Source: Fragilariopsis cylindrus CCMP1102
Taxonomy: Eukaryota; Bacillariophyta; Bacillariophyceae; Bacillariales; Bacillariaceae
DNA: 56,610 nt
NCBI GenBank assembly: GCA_900095095.1
Contig: FMBT01000081.1
Span: 1-56,610 of the forward strand
Reading direction: 5' to 3'
Numbering within the stretch: position 1 is the stretch's first letter; the number at the start of each line of letters is the position of its first letter. Shown piece by piece: positions 46,092 to 56,610 of the stretch. A program made the position numbers and the translations under genes. The notes beneath the pieces were generated by a model. That model did not search any database. It was given only the letters and a program-made list of their open reading frames with translations, and had not been told where the DNA came from.

Positions 46092-46291
46092 GATGACTAC
46101 GAAGAAGAGCAATAATTAGTAGAATAAAATGAAACGTTTTAGTGTTTAAAATTGTGAAGAAAAGTATTCAATACAACTGGACTTTTTTTTAATTAAATAT
46201 ATTTCCCCACCAAAGCAAAGTAACAGTCATATCTATTTTGATATAGTTTTTATCGAATAAATGACCATGGAATAATGAAGTATGAGATAAT

Positions 46292-48115
46292 TCATACATA
46301 GTCGGATTGAACTAGTGGTGATGGATGATTTTCCTCAGCTATAGCATCAGATTCCATATCCTCTTCATGTTCATAGTTATAATCTATATATGCTTGCATT
46401 CCTGGACCAAATGACACCAGTACAGTGTCCTCGTCAGTGGTACCTGTAGTAGCAGGGGGAGGAAATGTCATAACTATTGTACCCCCACCACCCTCCTCCT
46501 CATCTGCGTCGTCTGTGTTGTCGTCGCTGCCCGGCAAGCCTTGATTAGACACAAACGGTAATTCGATACGATGACGTAATGTTTCGGACAAATCGTCTTC
46601 CTCTTCGATGAAAAGTTTTGGTATCGTCAGCGGAATCATTTCCAAAGGTAAATTATGAATAATATCATTACTATCCTCATTTAGAGTTGTTGATTCTGAC
46701 AAGTTTAGTATACATCCTCGAATTGCATTGTCCAGTACTTTCACGTTTGCGGGTCGCCGAAATTGCCATATATTTACAAGAAACGTAACACGAAACGCCG
46801 CTGTTGGTGCTTCCTCTCTTTCCTCCTCTAACGTTTGTCCGCAACTATTAAGATCTTTTTCATTTTGCGAGATAATTTTCTCAATATTGTTGTCGATAGT
46901 GGTTCTGCCATTGCTACTGTCGTTTTCTTTCGGGGACGGTGGTGTCGATGACGATAACAACAGAGATGGATGCGATGGAGCCCCGTGTAGTAACCTACCA
47001 TCAAAAACAAGATGCTTCCCTACACGAGGTCGACTCACCAACATACTTGACATCACTTCATCCTCGCTTTGGGTATAAGTATGGTCAAAGACGATCGTCG
47101 GAGCTGCTGCTGATGTTGCCATTTTTTGTGTTGTTGCAGTCACTGATGGTGCTGTCAAATACGTCACCGTAGATAGCGTTGGAAATGAACCGATACCAAA
47201 AGTTTCGGCTAACGCCTCATCTTTGTCATAATGTAAGTCAATTGAAGATGAATTCGTATGAGGAGGAATAGCAGTGTCGTTCGAAACGGTATTATTATTA
47301 CCGTCATCGTCACTATTTTCGGTCGCAGTTGTGGCGACATTTGTTACAGGAATATTCTTGACCTGAACCCACCATTCAGCACCTCCTTTCAAAGCGTGCT
47401 GATCATCGCCACTACTGCCATCATCATCACCAAGAAGAGTGACTCGATAACGCTCTTGATGCGATTGATATATACTCCAAGCAAGAGTTTCCAACAGACA
47501 CAGTTTTTTTGGTCGAGATACGTCGACGTCGTCGTTACTGCTATTGTTATTGTCGTCGTCCCTACTAGTGCCGATGAGTGTTTTGTCTATCCAAAGAGTC
47601 TCTTTGGTGTGGCGTATCAGCTCCCGTGCCTGTTGTATTAGTAAAGTTGCAAGATTTTTATTATCTCCGTCTTGTAAACTTGGAATATCAAAAACCTCTT
47701 GAATATATGAATTCGAAGAGGAAGAATCTTGTTGTTGCTTTCGTTGTGCTTGTCGTCCACTAGAGCAGGAAGTTGGTAGTGTTACTCCTAGTCGTTCTGC
47801 TTCTCGTAAAGATTTTTCATAGAGTTTACAAGTTCCTAAACGATGACAGTCGCAATAACTGGGTCCCATTGCAACGTATTGCACATCGACGCAACTATTG
47901 CCGTCATGACAAACCTCGGCACATGATTGACATACGCAAAGCGGTGAGTTGCTGTTGGTGTTGTTGGTGTTGTTACTGTTTTCTTCTTCTGGTAAGAAGC
48001 AGTCGTTGCAAAGGAAAATGGCTTGGAATGTAGCATTATTTCCCGTTACAGGGAGGGTACAAAAACGGTTCTCAGTGTCGTCGGCTTCGGCTTCGGCATC
48101 GACATCGGCGTCCAT
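46292..48115 (-). CDS. UBR-type zinc finger joined to a 2-oxoglutarate/Fe(II) oxygenase-like domain
   Basis: 607 aa in one intact exon. Residues 15-105 form a UBR-type finger close to that of UBR7: CTLPVTG, AIFLCNDCF, LCVCQSCAEVCHDGN, CVDVQYVAMGPSYCDCHRLG and TCKLYE, with Cys/His pairs in order. UBR fingers bind N-terminal degron residues. Residues about 190-500 look like a double-stranded beta-helix oxygenase: SIDLHYDKDEA gives H-x-D, TLSTVTYLTAP, GKHLVFDGRLLHGAPSH gives the distal His, and AFRVTFLVNIWQFRRP gives the Arg that would hold 2-oxoglutarate. The rest is acidic linkers. There is no E3 domain, so the oxygenase may act on N-degron-bearing proteins or replace the ligase role. The combination is inferred from sequence only. 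Confidence 0.75.
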   Translation of the reverse strand: MDADVDAEAEADDTENRFCTLPVTGNNATFQAIFLCNDCFLPEEENSNNTNNTNSNSPLCVCQSCAEVCHDGNSCVDVQYVAMGPSYCDCHRLGTCKLYEKSLREAERLGVTLPTSCSSGRQAQRKQQQDSSSSNSYIQEVFDIPSLQDGDNKNLATLLIQQARELIRHTKETLWIDKTLIGTSRDDDNNNSSNDDVDVSRPKKLCLLETLAWSIYQSHQERYRVTLLGDDDGSSGDDQHALKGGAEWWVQVKNIPVTNVATTATENSDDDGNNNTVSNDTAIPPHTNSSSIDLHYDKDEALAETFGIGSFPTLSTVTYLTAPSVTATTQKMATSAAAPTIVFDHTYTQSEDEVMSSMLVSRPRVGKHLVFDGRLLHGAPSHPSLLLSSSTPPSPKENDSSNGRTTIDNNIEKIISQNEKDLNSCGQTLEEEREEAPTAAFRVTFLVNIWQFRRPANVKVLDNAIRGCILNLSESTTLNEDSNDIIHNLPLEMIPLTIPKLFIEEEDDLSETLRHRIELPFVSNQGLPGSDDNTDDADEEEGGGGTIVMTFPPPATTGTTDEDTVLVSFGPGMQAYIDYNYEHEEDMESDAIAEENHPSPLVQSDYV

Positions 48116-48470
48116 CTTTGATTATGATAGTACAAATATTCATTAGGTTTTATACTGTAAACCTCATCGTCCATCGTCCTCAGTCCATCACCCATGCGCG
48201 CATCACTGATCACCCATAATAGTAACGATGAGAGGATGAGATAAGGTTTGTTGCTTGTTGTTGTTAAATTGGGGGGGGGGGGTAAAACAAAGGGGGAGGG
48301 TAAAAAGACAAAACTATCGTAATTGAACTACAGTACTATCAAACTAGTGCACAGTAATACGAAGTAGCTATCACAATACTATTGTTGATGTGTAAGTTAC
48401 ATCAAGGAAAAATTGCACTAGAATGAAAATACAATGTGATGTCATGTTTCAAAAAAAAATCACTTTCCAA
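48116..48470. other. Spacer before the satellite
   Basis: AT-rich, with an 11-bp G run at about 48271-48282. No gene seen. Confidence 0.4.
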
Positions 48471-49740
48471 TATGAGCCACTATACTACACTAATGAATTA
48501 GTTTTTTTTTATTTGTTGAGGTTTGTTCAGGTTTGTTCAGGTTTGTTCAGGTTTAGTTTGGGGTCAAATCCACCAATCTAATTTCAATACTAGAAATTAA
48601 ATGGAACACCTCCTTCTTCTCCTTCTCCCTATTCTCATCCTATTACTCTTGCACATTCATACTACTATCACTGACGCACACCCAAGTCAAACTGCAGACC
48701 TCATCCTAATATTGGCACTATTTGCCACTATACTACACTAATGAATTAGTTTTTTTTTATTTGTTGAGGTTTGTTGAGGTTTGTTGAGGTTTTGTTCAGG
48801 TTTGTTCAGGTTTGTTCAGGTTTGTTCAGGTTTAGTTTGGGTCAAATCCACCAATCTAATTTCAATACTAGAAATTAAATGGAACACCTCCTTCTTCTCC
48901 TTCTCCCTATTCTCATCCTATTACTCTTGCACATTCATACTACTATCACTGACGCACACCCAAGTCAAACTCAGACCTCATCCTAATATTGGCACTATTT
49001 GCCACTATACTGCACTAATGAATTAGTTTTTTTTTATTTGTTGAGGTTTGTTGAGGTTTGTTGAGGTTTGTTGAGGTTTGTTGAGGTTTTGTTGAGGTTT
49101 GTTGAGGTTTGTTCAGGTTTGTTCAGGTTTAGTTTGGGGTCAAATCCACCAATCTAATTTCAATACTAGAAATTAAATGGAACACCTCCTTCTTCTCCTT
49201 CTCCCTATTCTCATCCTATTACTCTTGCACATTCATACTACTATCACTGACGCACACCCAAGTCAAACTGCAGACCTCATCCTGATATTGGCACTATTTG
49301 CCACTATACTACACTAATGAATTAGATTTTTTTTATTTGTTGAGGTTTGTTGAGGTTTGTTGAGGTTTGTTGAGGTTTTGTTCAGGTTTGTTCAGGTTTA
49401 GTTTTGGGTCAAATCCACCAATCTAATTTCAATACTAGAAATTAAATGGAACACCTCCTTCTTCTCCTTCTCCCTATTCTCATCCTATTACTCTTGCACA
49501 TTCATACTACTATCACTGACGCACACCCAAGTCAAACTGCAGACCTCATCCTGATATTGGCACTATTTGCCACTATACTACACTAATGAATAAGTTTTTT
49601 TTTTAATTTGTTGAAATTTGTTGAGGTTTGTTGAGGTTTTTTTTTATTTGTGGTTTGTTGAGGTTTGTTGAGGTTTGTTGAGGTTTGTTGAGGTTTGTTG
49701 AGTATTGTTGAGGTTTAGGTTTGTTCAGGTTTGTGCATTC
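48470..49740. repeat. Satellite: about five units of 248-300 bp with an inner 10-bp repeat
   Basis: Units start near 48490, 48738, 49016, 49316 and 49584 (AATGAATTAG plus a T-run). Each holds a conserved core (AAATCCACCAATCTAATTTC, ACACCTCCTTCTTCTCCTTC, GACGCACACCCAAGTCAAAC) and a variable block of TTGTTGAGGT or TTGTTCAGGT. The inner repeat count sets the unit length. The last unit lacks the full core and ends in a longer TTGTTGAGGT array. Short frames here are spurious. Confidence 0.85.
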
Positions 49741-49851
49741 AATGACCATTCTTCTTCTTCTATAACAATTCAACTGTCTAAACAACAGGGCGAGCTAAGT
49801 TAGTCCTCAAGATCCCACGGACAAGGGACTAAAAGGAATTTTCCGCTTACT

Positions 49852-50942
49852 GGAACATCCTCGATTTAAAAATAATCGAAAATCGCCGAATATTCACAAC
49901 CCCCACCGAGCGCGCGCGACATGAGATGAATGGTTGGTCGACTCATCACTCGACTCAGAGTCGAGTGCTCGACTCTGAGTCGAGCACTCGACTCTGAGTC
50001 CAGTGATGAGTCAAGCGCTCGACTCTGAGTCGAGCACTCGACTCTGAGTCGAGTGATTTGACTCAATTTCTAGTCTGGTCCAAGGAAAATATTTTTTTAA
50101 GGTTTTCAATTGTATTACAACATCATAACAATGGGAATGTAATGAATCTTATCTCCATCAATATGGGACCAATTAATACAAACTTTATAGACGAAATATA
50201 GATATTCGTACGCTTAATAGAGACAAAAAGTTTCGCTGTGATTTGATCATTTAGAAAAAATTCTATAGGACAATTACTAAGAATTGAAATGGAAAACTAC
50301 CGTATTCACATCAACATGAAAATGGAAATGTAATGAATCGTATCTCCATCAATATGAGCTCATTTAATACGAACTTCATAAACGAAATATAGATATTTGT
50401 ACTGTTAATAGACACAAAAAGTTTCGCTGTGATTTGGTCATTTGAAAAATATTTATGAGGATTTATGTGGGTGGCAGGCAATTCCTGGCGATTCGAATGT
50501 GCCTGCCACCCACAATAATCATCATAGCATTTTTTCCAAATGACCAAATTCAACCAAAATTTTACGTGTTGTTAGGAGTACACATATCAATATTTCGTCT
50601 ATATAGTTTGTATTAAATGGAGCTATATTGGTGGAGCTACGATTTATTACATCCCATTGTCATGATGATAGGATAATTTTTGTTGTTTAAATACAAGTGA
50701 AAACTAGGACACAGGGCCAGGCAAAAAATTGCTTGAGTCGAGCGCTCGACTCTGAGTCGAGTGATGAGTCGAGCGCTCGACTCATCACTCGGCTCAGAGT
50801 CGAGTGCTCGACTCAGAGTCGAGTGCTCGACTCATCACTCGACTCAGAGTCGAGCGCTCGACTCATCACTCGACTCATGTCCCGCGCAGGGGGGGTATGA
50901 TTTTTCGCTGATTTTGGTTTTTTTTTAAATCGAGGATGTTCC
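49852..50942. mobile_element. 1.1-kb foldback / MITE-like element
   Basis: Ends: GGAACATCCTCGATTTAAAA (49852 onward) and its inverse ending at 50942. The inverted similarity runs about 75 bp with gaps, to ACATGAG / CATGT. Next inside are two arrays of GAGTCGAGC/GCTCGACTC units (about 49935-50057 and 50733-50880), themselves palindromic. The middle holds two direct copies of a 120-bp block (ATGTAATGAATC...CGCTGTGATTTG, 50138-50258 and 50326-50446), an inverted diverged copy (about 50543-50665) and a 14-bp hairpin at 50467-50513. No open frame is supported, so it is non-autonomous. A target duplication could not be fixed. Confidence 0.75.
50467..50513. repeat. Perfect 14-bp hairpin inside the foldback element
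   Basis: GTGGGTGGCAGGCA (50467-50480) and its exact inverse (50500-50513) are separated by 19 bp. It sits at the centre of the foldback element and can form a strong stem. Confidence 0.85.
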
Positions 50943-51306
50943 TGTATTACTCAATAGTCAATAGGTGCGCGATAAATCATTATTTTCAGATTTAGAGATT
51001 GAATGCCGAAGGGAACTAAAATAACTAATACGACTGAAAAAGAAATCTCAATATCTCATATTCAATAATATCGATCGATCAACACAAACGAAACTCAAAA
51101 ATATTTTTGGATGTTTCACTCACCGTGGACATTGCAACGACTAATGATGGATGATTTAGCGATCGACTTTCGTTTCCTCCAAGATGAATTCCTTGTACAA
51201 GGATTGTCCAGCAAACACCGACTGAACTGTGAACTTTTTCCTCACACATTTATTCATCAGAACAAATAATAGAACGAACAACTATTCTTAAATTAATCTA
51301 TCAAAG
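50943..51306. other. Spacer before the next gene
   Basis: AT-rich, no gene seen. An A/C-rich leader precedes ATG 51307. Confidence 0.35.
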
Positions 51307-52314
51307 ATGGATAATCATCATAGCAGCAACAACAGCAACAACATCATCGTCGACAGCGATGACGGTAGCGAGGTCAACCGCAGTACGAATACGCGAAGTA
51401 GCGATCGTAAAGAGTTAGAAAGGATATCTACATGGCGTCGATATAATCGTGGGAAACTTCGTACAGATGTTCAAGGATTGCTAAATCGAGCTAAGGAAAT
51501 TTGTATTGAAACAGATCCAATCACTGGTACGTACATATACTTTGTTGCTTGAAATTGTCCGGAATGTTATTGAAAGCTAACGCATGGAACAGAAAACATT
51601 TATCTTTTCAATTTAGATCTAACGTATTCATTTTTCTTTCTTTTTGTCTCCTTACTTATTAAAATAGTACTATTCTTTGTCAATGGAGCGCTCTATAAAA
51701 TCGAAGAAGAGAAAGATGATTCGACCGTTTGGACAAAACGTAAACCAAATTTCGCAACTGTATTCCAAGATGTCTGGTTTGAGATTAATCAACTACGTTT
51801 AGTTGCAGAGCAACAGCTTGCTGCTGCTGCTGTTGCTGCTGCGCCTACTACAACTGTCGCCCTGCCTGTCGTCAATAATAACTATACCTTATCGACTACT
51901 ACTACTACTACTATAAATAACAGTGCCAATGCGAACGATGCGAATGGGACAACTGCCACACCAACAGCAGCAGCGCCACCTCCAGCACAGGCAGCACCAC
52001 CACCAAACGATGTGAACAATGCGAATGGGACAATTGCCGCACCACCTCCAGCACAGACAAATGCAGCAGCACAACCATCAACCGATGCGATTGCGCAAAT
52101 GGCAACAGAGTTGGCAAATGGGAAGGCAAAGCTGGCAACATCTGAGGCAGATCTTGAAGCACGGAAAGTGATCAATCTTACTAATGATGATACATACGAC
52201 GAGGCTCGTCAAGATGAAGACTTTTGGTATCGGTTCATTTCCAACGCTATCTACGGTGACGTATTTGACAGCACCATCAGTGACTGCAACAAGTCTACAC
52301 AAAAGAATAAATAA
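51307..52314 (+). CDS. Unknown 288-aa protein, Ala/Pro/Asn-rich
   Basis: Exons 51307-51526 and 51668-52314 (141-bp GT-AG intron). The N-terminal part is a charged helical region (KELERISTWRRYNRGKLRTD, VQGLLNRAKEICIET), followed across the splice by VLFFVNGALYKIEEEKDDST and KPNFATVFQDVWFEINQLRL. The middle is low complexity (Ala, Thr, Pro, two copies of APPPAQ). The acidic C-terminus (DDTYDEARQDEDFWYRF) looks conserved. There is no signal peptide, membrane helix or known domain. The frame is intact. Confidence 0.6.
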
Positions 52315-53210
52315 GAGAGAGAGAGAGAAAGTTAAAGGAAGAAAGAAATGAATAACTAAATTGAACTGAAAAAAAGAAAGAAAGAAAGAAAAAGTTTGTG
52401 CATGATGATGACGATGATAGCGACAACGCGTGGAGTGTTGTAGTAGGACTGGATTGTTTTATTATCTATGGACACTCATCACAATCGAAAGTCAAAGGTT
52501 GTGTTTCGATGGTGGAAGAATACATCCTGCTTCGAAATACTACTCTTATCACGATGAGATAGACTACGCTATTGTACGCTACGCTCTATAATACTCTACT
52601 TGCGTCCGTACATACAAACATTCTTATTTTCTACTACATAAAAATAAATAAAAAATCATATGATACCTTAGCTATTCTGGTCTGCTTTTAGCGCTTTTAA
52701 TTAGATTCTAATTCTGCTAGCAGTATACGTACTGCCTCTACATCGTGTTCGTCCATTAGATTTAGTCCCACCAACTGAAAAAATGACTGTGATGGACGCC
52801 GCCCAAGGATCTCCTGTTGTTGTTGCTGGCAGTGAATTTCGCTATTATCAAAATAGACCACCGTATCAAGATTGTTGTGAAGTAGGAGGAGCATAAAGTA
52901 GGAAAGTAATATCATTCATGGTGGCATCGAAGCGACAAACTTGAGTGTTCTACTGGTGGATTTCTTTTTACGCGTTAATGATGGTTGAATTTAGCGTTGA
53001 TTTTTCTGTAAATACACCCATAGTAGTAGTCCTAGGCCCTACAGTATAAATATATAGGCCTACAGTATATATATTATATAAATATATATGCATATTGTAT
53101 ACAAAGTTAAGGTTCGATGCTATTGTACATTATTATTATTAAACTTGAGTTATATGATTGTGCTCGTTCTGTATATGATGCAACGAAACACTCTATAGTA
53201 GTAACTTGTT
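52315..53210. other. Intergenic; one weak open frame
   Basis: GA/AAAG repeats (52316-52392) follow the gene. A minus-strand frame at 52697-52915 (72 aa) ends EAVRILLAELESN and looks partly protein-like, but has no clear start context or splice partner and is not called. TATATA sequence lies near 53050-53095. Confidence 0.35.
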
Positions 53211-56071
53211 CTACATTTCAGCCATGGTTGATGATGAAGTTCGACGACCTCCATATACTTGGGACTGATGGAATTGTGTAGGCGAGACGACACGATGGTT
53301 TTCTTCCGCGTAACGTTGGTGGTAAGAAGAGGAATTCCGTTTCTGAGAAGAGTACTCTTTTGATGGAGAATACCGAGGAGAAGAAGAAGATGGCTTGGAT
53401 GTTGATACGCGTAAAGGTCTTCTTTCCTCTACTCTCTTGGAGGAGTTGCGACTTTTTGTCGAGGCTGTCCGTCTGGAATGATCCTGACTTCTATGAGGAG
53501 CGGACGATGATGTCTTCGACGACGATTTATTTCTCGGTGACGAAGCTGCTCGAGGGGGGGTAGTTCCTCTGTAGGATCTGGTTAAATCTTTGTTCTGACT
53601 TTTTTTATTATTGCTTTCCGGCCAAAACGTAGAACAAACGCAAAGAAGCATTATGAGGAAAACAGTAAACAAACCTGCTGCCCAAGCCCAAGATGACGTA
53701 GTCCATTTATCGGGGTGATCGACAAAAACGGAAATCAATGGGTCGAAAAAGTCCTGTTCGAGGTCGTTTAAAAGTCCACCAGCGTCTTCAAAAAAGTCTC
53801 CTTTTTGTATTTGTGAATCTGAGCATCCAGGGGAGGTGTCACTCTTGTCGAAGCATTCGCATGTTGGTTGGACGGTATTGTTAAAACCGATGGCATCATA
53901 GTTACAGACTCCTCGACCTGCACAATTGAATGGGCAGAAAAGATCTGGACACGCGGTACTTAAACGTGGACAAACTAATGTCTGCGGCAAGGCGCCTGCA
54001 CCCACTCTAACATCTAATTTTTGGAAATCGTACTCGCAAGCCAACCAATCTCCTCGAACATTGACTCGTACCACCATTTCGTCTTTTACACATGCAGTTC
54101 TGTAACATCTACCATCTCCTCCATCTGTAGGAATGCATTGACTATCCGAACCATAGACCTCGCTGTAAATATTCAGCGAATCAGCGTTCACAGTATCCGT
54201 ACACGCTAATTGTTCCGCTTCCATACCACCATAGGTACTTCCGTACAATGGACAATAGTCTATGTTAGGAAAGAAACAAAAGAATTAAAGAAAACACCGT
54301 TAGACACAATCCAATAGTTGTGGCAAATCCATTTCTGATTGATTTGCCATGCATTAACAAGATACGGTTATTTTAGTCTTTTTAATTTTTTTCATTGTTT
54401 ACTTACCCGCTTGTCGTGGACCACCCATAGTGATTTCATCCTTAAAGTATTGGAATCGAAACTCAGGAAGAGTTTGTGGTTGAATATAAAAGTAATCGAT
54501 AACGGAACACGCCAATTTGTGTGATAATGCAGGAGAACAACCTCTCGAGGAAGCATCCGAACAAAAATATCCCTTGGCGTAATCTGGAAGGGTGGGAAGA
54601 CCGTTTTCGTCATTCTCAAGGACGCAAGGACCATCAACGAAATCGCAACCAGCACCCAAACCCCATGGGTTCATTCGACCTTGAGTATAGTTGGCACGGT
54701 ACCAACCGGAATCTTCAAACAACGCAAGTGTCATGTGGGACATAATGTTGGTGGTAGGACTAATGACCCCACTGAGTGCTTCCGGGTAGTAATCGTGCTC
54801 ATCCCAATGATCACCGGTACAAGAATCAGACCCAGTGGGCTGGTTCTCCAATTTCGCTCCAACTAACGATTGACAGTTGAATTGATTCCGAGCCATAGCG
54901 CGGACTTTCGGAGTGACGATAGCGGCATATCGCTGACCATTATTCCCCTGAAAGAATTTCATGGTATCCTCTGCGGGCAAGATGAGTGACCGTTCAACAT
55001 CATCTACACAGGTTACCGTTCTCGATTCAAAGGGACGAGGCGTGCGTTCAATTCCCGTTTCTGCATCCCAAAAGAATCGGTACGAGTTTGATGAATGACC
55101 TAAAACGTGTGCAACTTCGTGCTTTAACACGTCAGTGTTGTCTTCCACAATTGCATCGCTAGCGGTTCCATCTTCGTTAAGATCTATCCGATCTAAACAC
55201 ACATTAATCGCACCGGCTGTTGGTCGATCAAATTGATCAAAGTTACATGCTACTGCCACTGCGAGAGTAGTTCCTCGACAAAACCGAGAACTGGGTGTCC
55301 CTGATACATATAGGACAAGATCGACGTCCGGGATGCCCGTTGAAATATGTTCCGTGGGAACCTGTGTAAATTCAGAATCTCCGCAGAATTCTCTATTCTC
55401 TAATTCTGCAGCGGATATTTTGAGATTACCATTAACTGGGACGACACTAAGTGCTTGAGACCAAAACTCGGCAGTATCAGGAAGAATTTGTGTCTTGATG
55501 AAGTCTATTTTAGCTGCATTAGCCGCATTTCGAGTATCATCGAGAGCCTGCGTTTCAAATCGTATTCGAAGTGGTTTATATAGATCCCCTCCTCCTCCTT
55601 CGCTGACGCTTCCATCGTCAGCTACTGTTGTGTCGATCTCGTCAATAGCACAACACCCTCCACCTCCCCCCTCCTCCCCTCCACCACCGCATAAAGATCT
55701 TCGTTTTGGAGTTGACGTTCGCGTTGACGTTCACGACGACGCCGATTGTAGTTTCTTGAAATGGATGGTTTCGTAGGGAATCTCGTGATCAAGGTCTCCC
55801 ATAAATCCTGTTCGGGATCGTTCCAACTTTTCTTCTATCAATCGAACATGTTTCCTAACCTCCCCATTATCAGGTCCATATAGTTCTCGAATCACAGATT
55901 TTCGATGATGTTTTTCCCCTGTTTATTGTCATTTATTAAATTGTTGTTGTGTTATTCGCTGCCGCTCGTAGACCAGCGGTGTTCTTATCAGATGTGTTGG
56001 CTTGGCACAAACAGTCATTAAATTATATTCATAGCCAAGATCAGAAGAGATATTGTCATGGATCTCGTCAT
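53211..56071 (-). CDS. Leishmanolysin-like zinc metallopeptidase (M8), membrane-anchored
   Basis: One clear intron (54260-54406). The start is probably ATG 56071 with a short hydrophobic leader (MTISLLILAMN); a short intron or break lies near 55925. The upstream part (HHRKSVIRELYGPDNGEV, HEIPYETIHFKK) is followed by a low-complexity Gly/Glu insert and then the M8 core: VDLVLYVSGTP, NVCLDRIDL, and the zinc motif LKHEVAHVLGH with the third His in WDEHDYYPEALSGVI / NIMSHMTLALFEDSGWY (Met turn). The Cys-rich domain (RQADYCPLYG) and an EGF-like unit (CPFNCAGRGVCNY) come next, then one membrane helix (AAGLFTVFLIMLLCVCSTFW) and a Ser/Arg-rich cytosolic tail. Frame breaks near 56022 and 55691 need one base each; another near 55755 is less clear. 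It would cleave surface or secreted proteins outside the cell. Confidence 0.82.
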
Positions 56072-56610
56072 AATTATAATTATACTTTCAAGTATGTAAT
56101 TGTTCTCTTTTATTATCCCAATCAATTCCTTTTCGTTATAATCTACGGTATGCTATGAACAAAGGCGGAATAAGTACTTTTGATGACGCTGCTCTTTCGT
56201 GCTGTTGATGATTCGATGTCACGATTGATGGAATTTTCTGTATTATTCTTGCTGTTGGTGGTATCGTTATCGTTACTGTTATTGCTATTGCTATTGCTAT
56301 TCTATTGCTTTCTATCACGTTGATCGGGACGACAAAAGGAGTGAAATCGAAAAGTTTGTGTCTTTTGTGATACGTGATAAAACGTGCTGGCCGCCGATAA
56401 TACAGCCAACAGATTCGAATTTTTTCTGTATTTTTGCACATAATCGTGCCAAAAAATTGAGTAAGGGCAATAGATTGCCGTTCTTAAATACAAATTGTAC
56501 CGATAGAACTTATCACGTTAATTTTGAGTCCTGCCGAGGATGCCAAAATTACAAAACAATTATCAACAGAAAAACGATCGTGGTAAGCCACTCCGTTATT
56601 GCTTCATTGA
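56072..56610. other. Window end, no gene seen
   Basis: AT-rich upstream region of the metallopeptidase. Overlapping minus-strand frames (56136-56493) are Ile/Ala repeat-derived (TTGCTATTGC repeats near 56275-56305). Nothing else is supported. Confidence 0.35.

Noticed and set aside
49935-50880. Spaced short repeats that could look like a CRISPR array
   Set aside because: The CGACTC units are palindromic, contiguous and lack unique spacers; the setting is a eukaryotic foldback element.
52697-52915. 72-aa minus-strand frame
   Set aside because: Some protein-like sequence, but no leader, splice partner or family; kept out of the gene list.
7724-56071. Programmed frameshifting as the main explanation for the frame breaks
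   Set aside because: No shared slippery heptamer at the sites, and several genes would need three events each; missing bases explain it more simply.

Overview
The window looks like nuclear DNA of a diatom (a stramenopile with a secondary plastid). Reasons: genes on both strands with short GT-AG introns of about 90-250 bp; several proteins starting with a signal peptide followed by a diatom-type ASAFAP-like plastid-import junction (EF-hand protein at 34016, small protein at 40531, proteins at 3047 and 39186); AT-rich spacers full of simple repeats; Ser, Asn and Gln homopolymers in coding regions; and a eukaryotic gene set (mRNA capping enzyme, LIS1, alternative oxidase, CGEP-type glutamyl peptidase, PDK1-like kinase, Mpv17, M8 metallopeptidase). 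No rRNA, tRNA or CRISPR was recognised.

Layout. 1-6.9 kb: edge of a membrane protein, a serine O-acetyltransferase-like gene lacking key catalytic residues, an Mpv17/PMP22 protein and an 859-aa protein of unknown function. 7.7-19.5 kb: a small membrane protein, a fused triphosphatase-guanylyltransferase capping enzyme, an FkbM-like membrane protein, a broken unknown gene, a gene-poor stretch and a CGEP-type S9 peptidase. 19.8-26.7 kb: a 6.9-kb DNA transposon with 25-bp perfect terminal inverted repeats and a 5-bp target duplication, carrying a Harbinger/IS5-like DDE transposase, a MYND-finger protein and three unknown proteins. 27-48 kb: PDK1-like kinase, alternative oxidase with an added EF-hand-like segment, a Gly/Ser-rich membrane protein, a four-EF-hand protein, a twin-Cys CHCH-like protein, an EamA transporter, two small plastid-type proteins, LIS1, a secreted two-SET protein, and a UBR finger joined to a 2-oxoglutarate oxygenase domain. 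48.4-51 kb: a roughly 270-bp satellite next to a 1.1-kb foldback element. 51.3-56.1 kb: an unknown protein and a leishmanolysin-like metallopeptidase.

A pattern runs across many genes. About twenty times a clear protein continues in another frame, and every well-supported case needs one base added (never removed), usually next to a short A/T run. The simplest reading is deletion-biased assembly error, so most of these genes are probably intact in the organism. I annotate them as genes and give the break position. The genes are mostly unrelated housekeeping and organelle genes and form no pathway cluster; the only unit that works as a system is the transposon.
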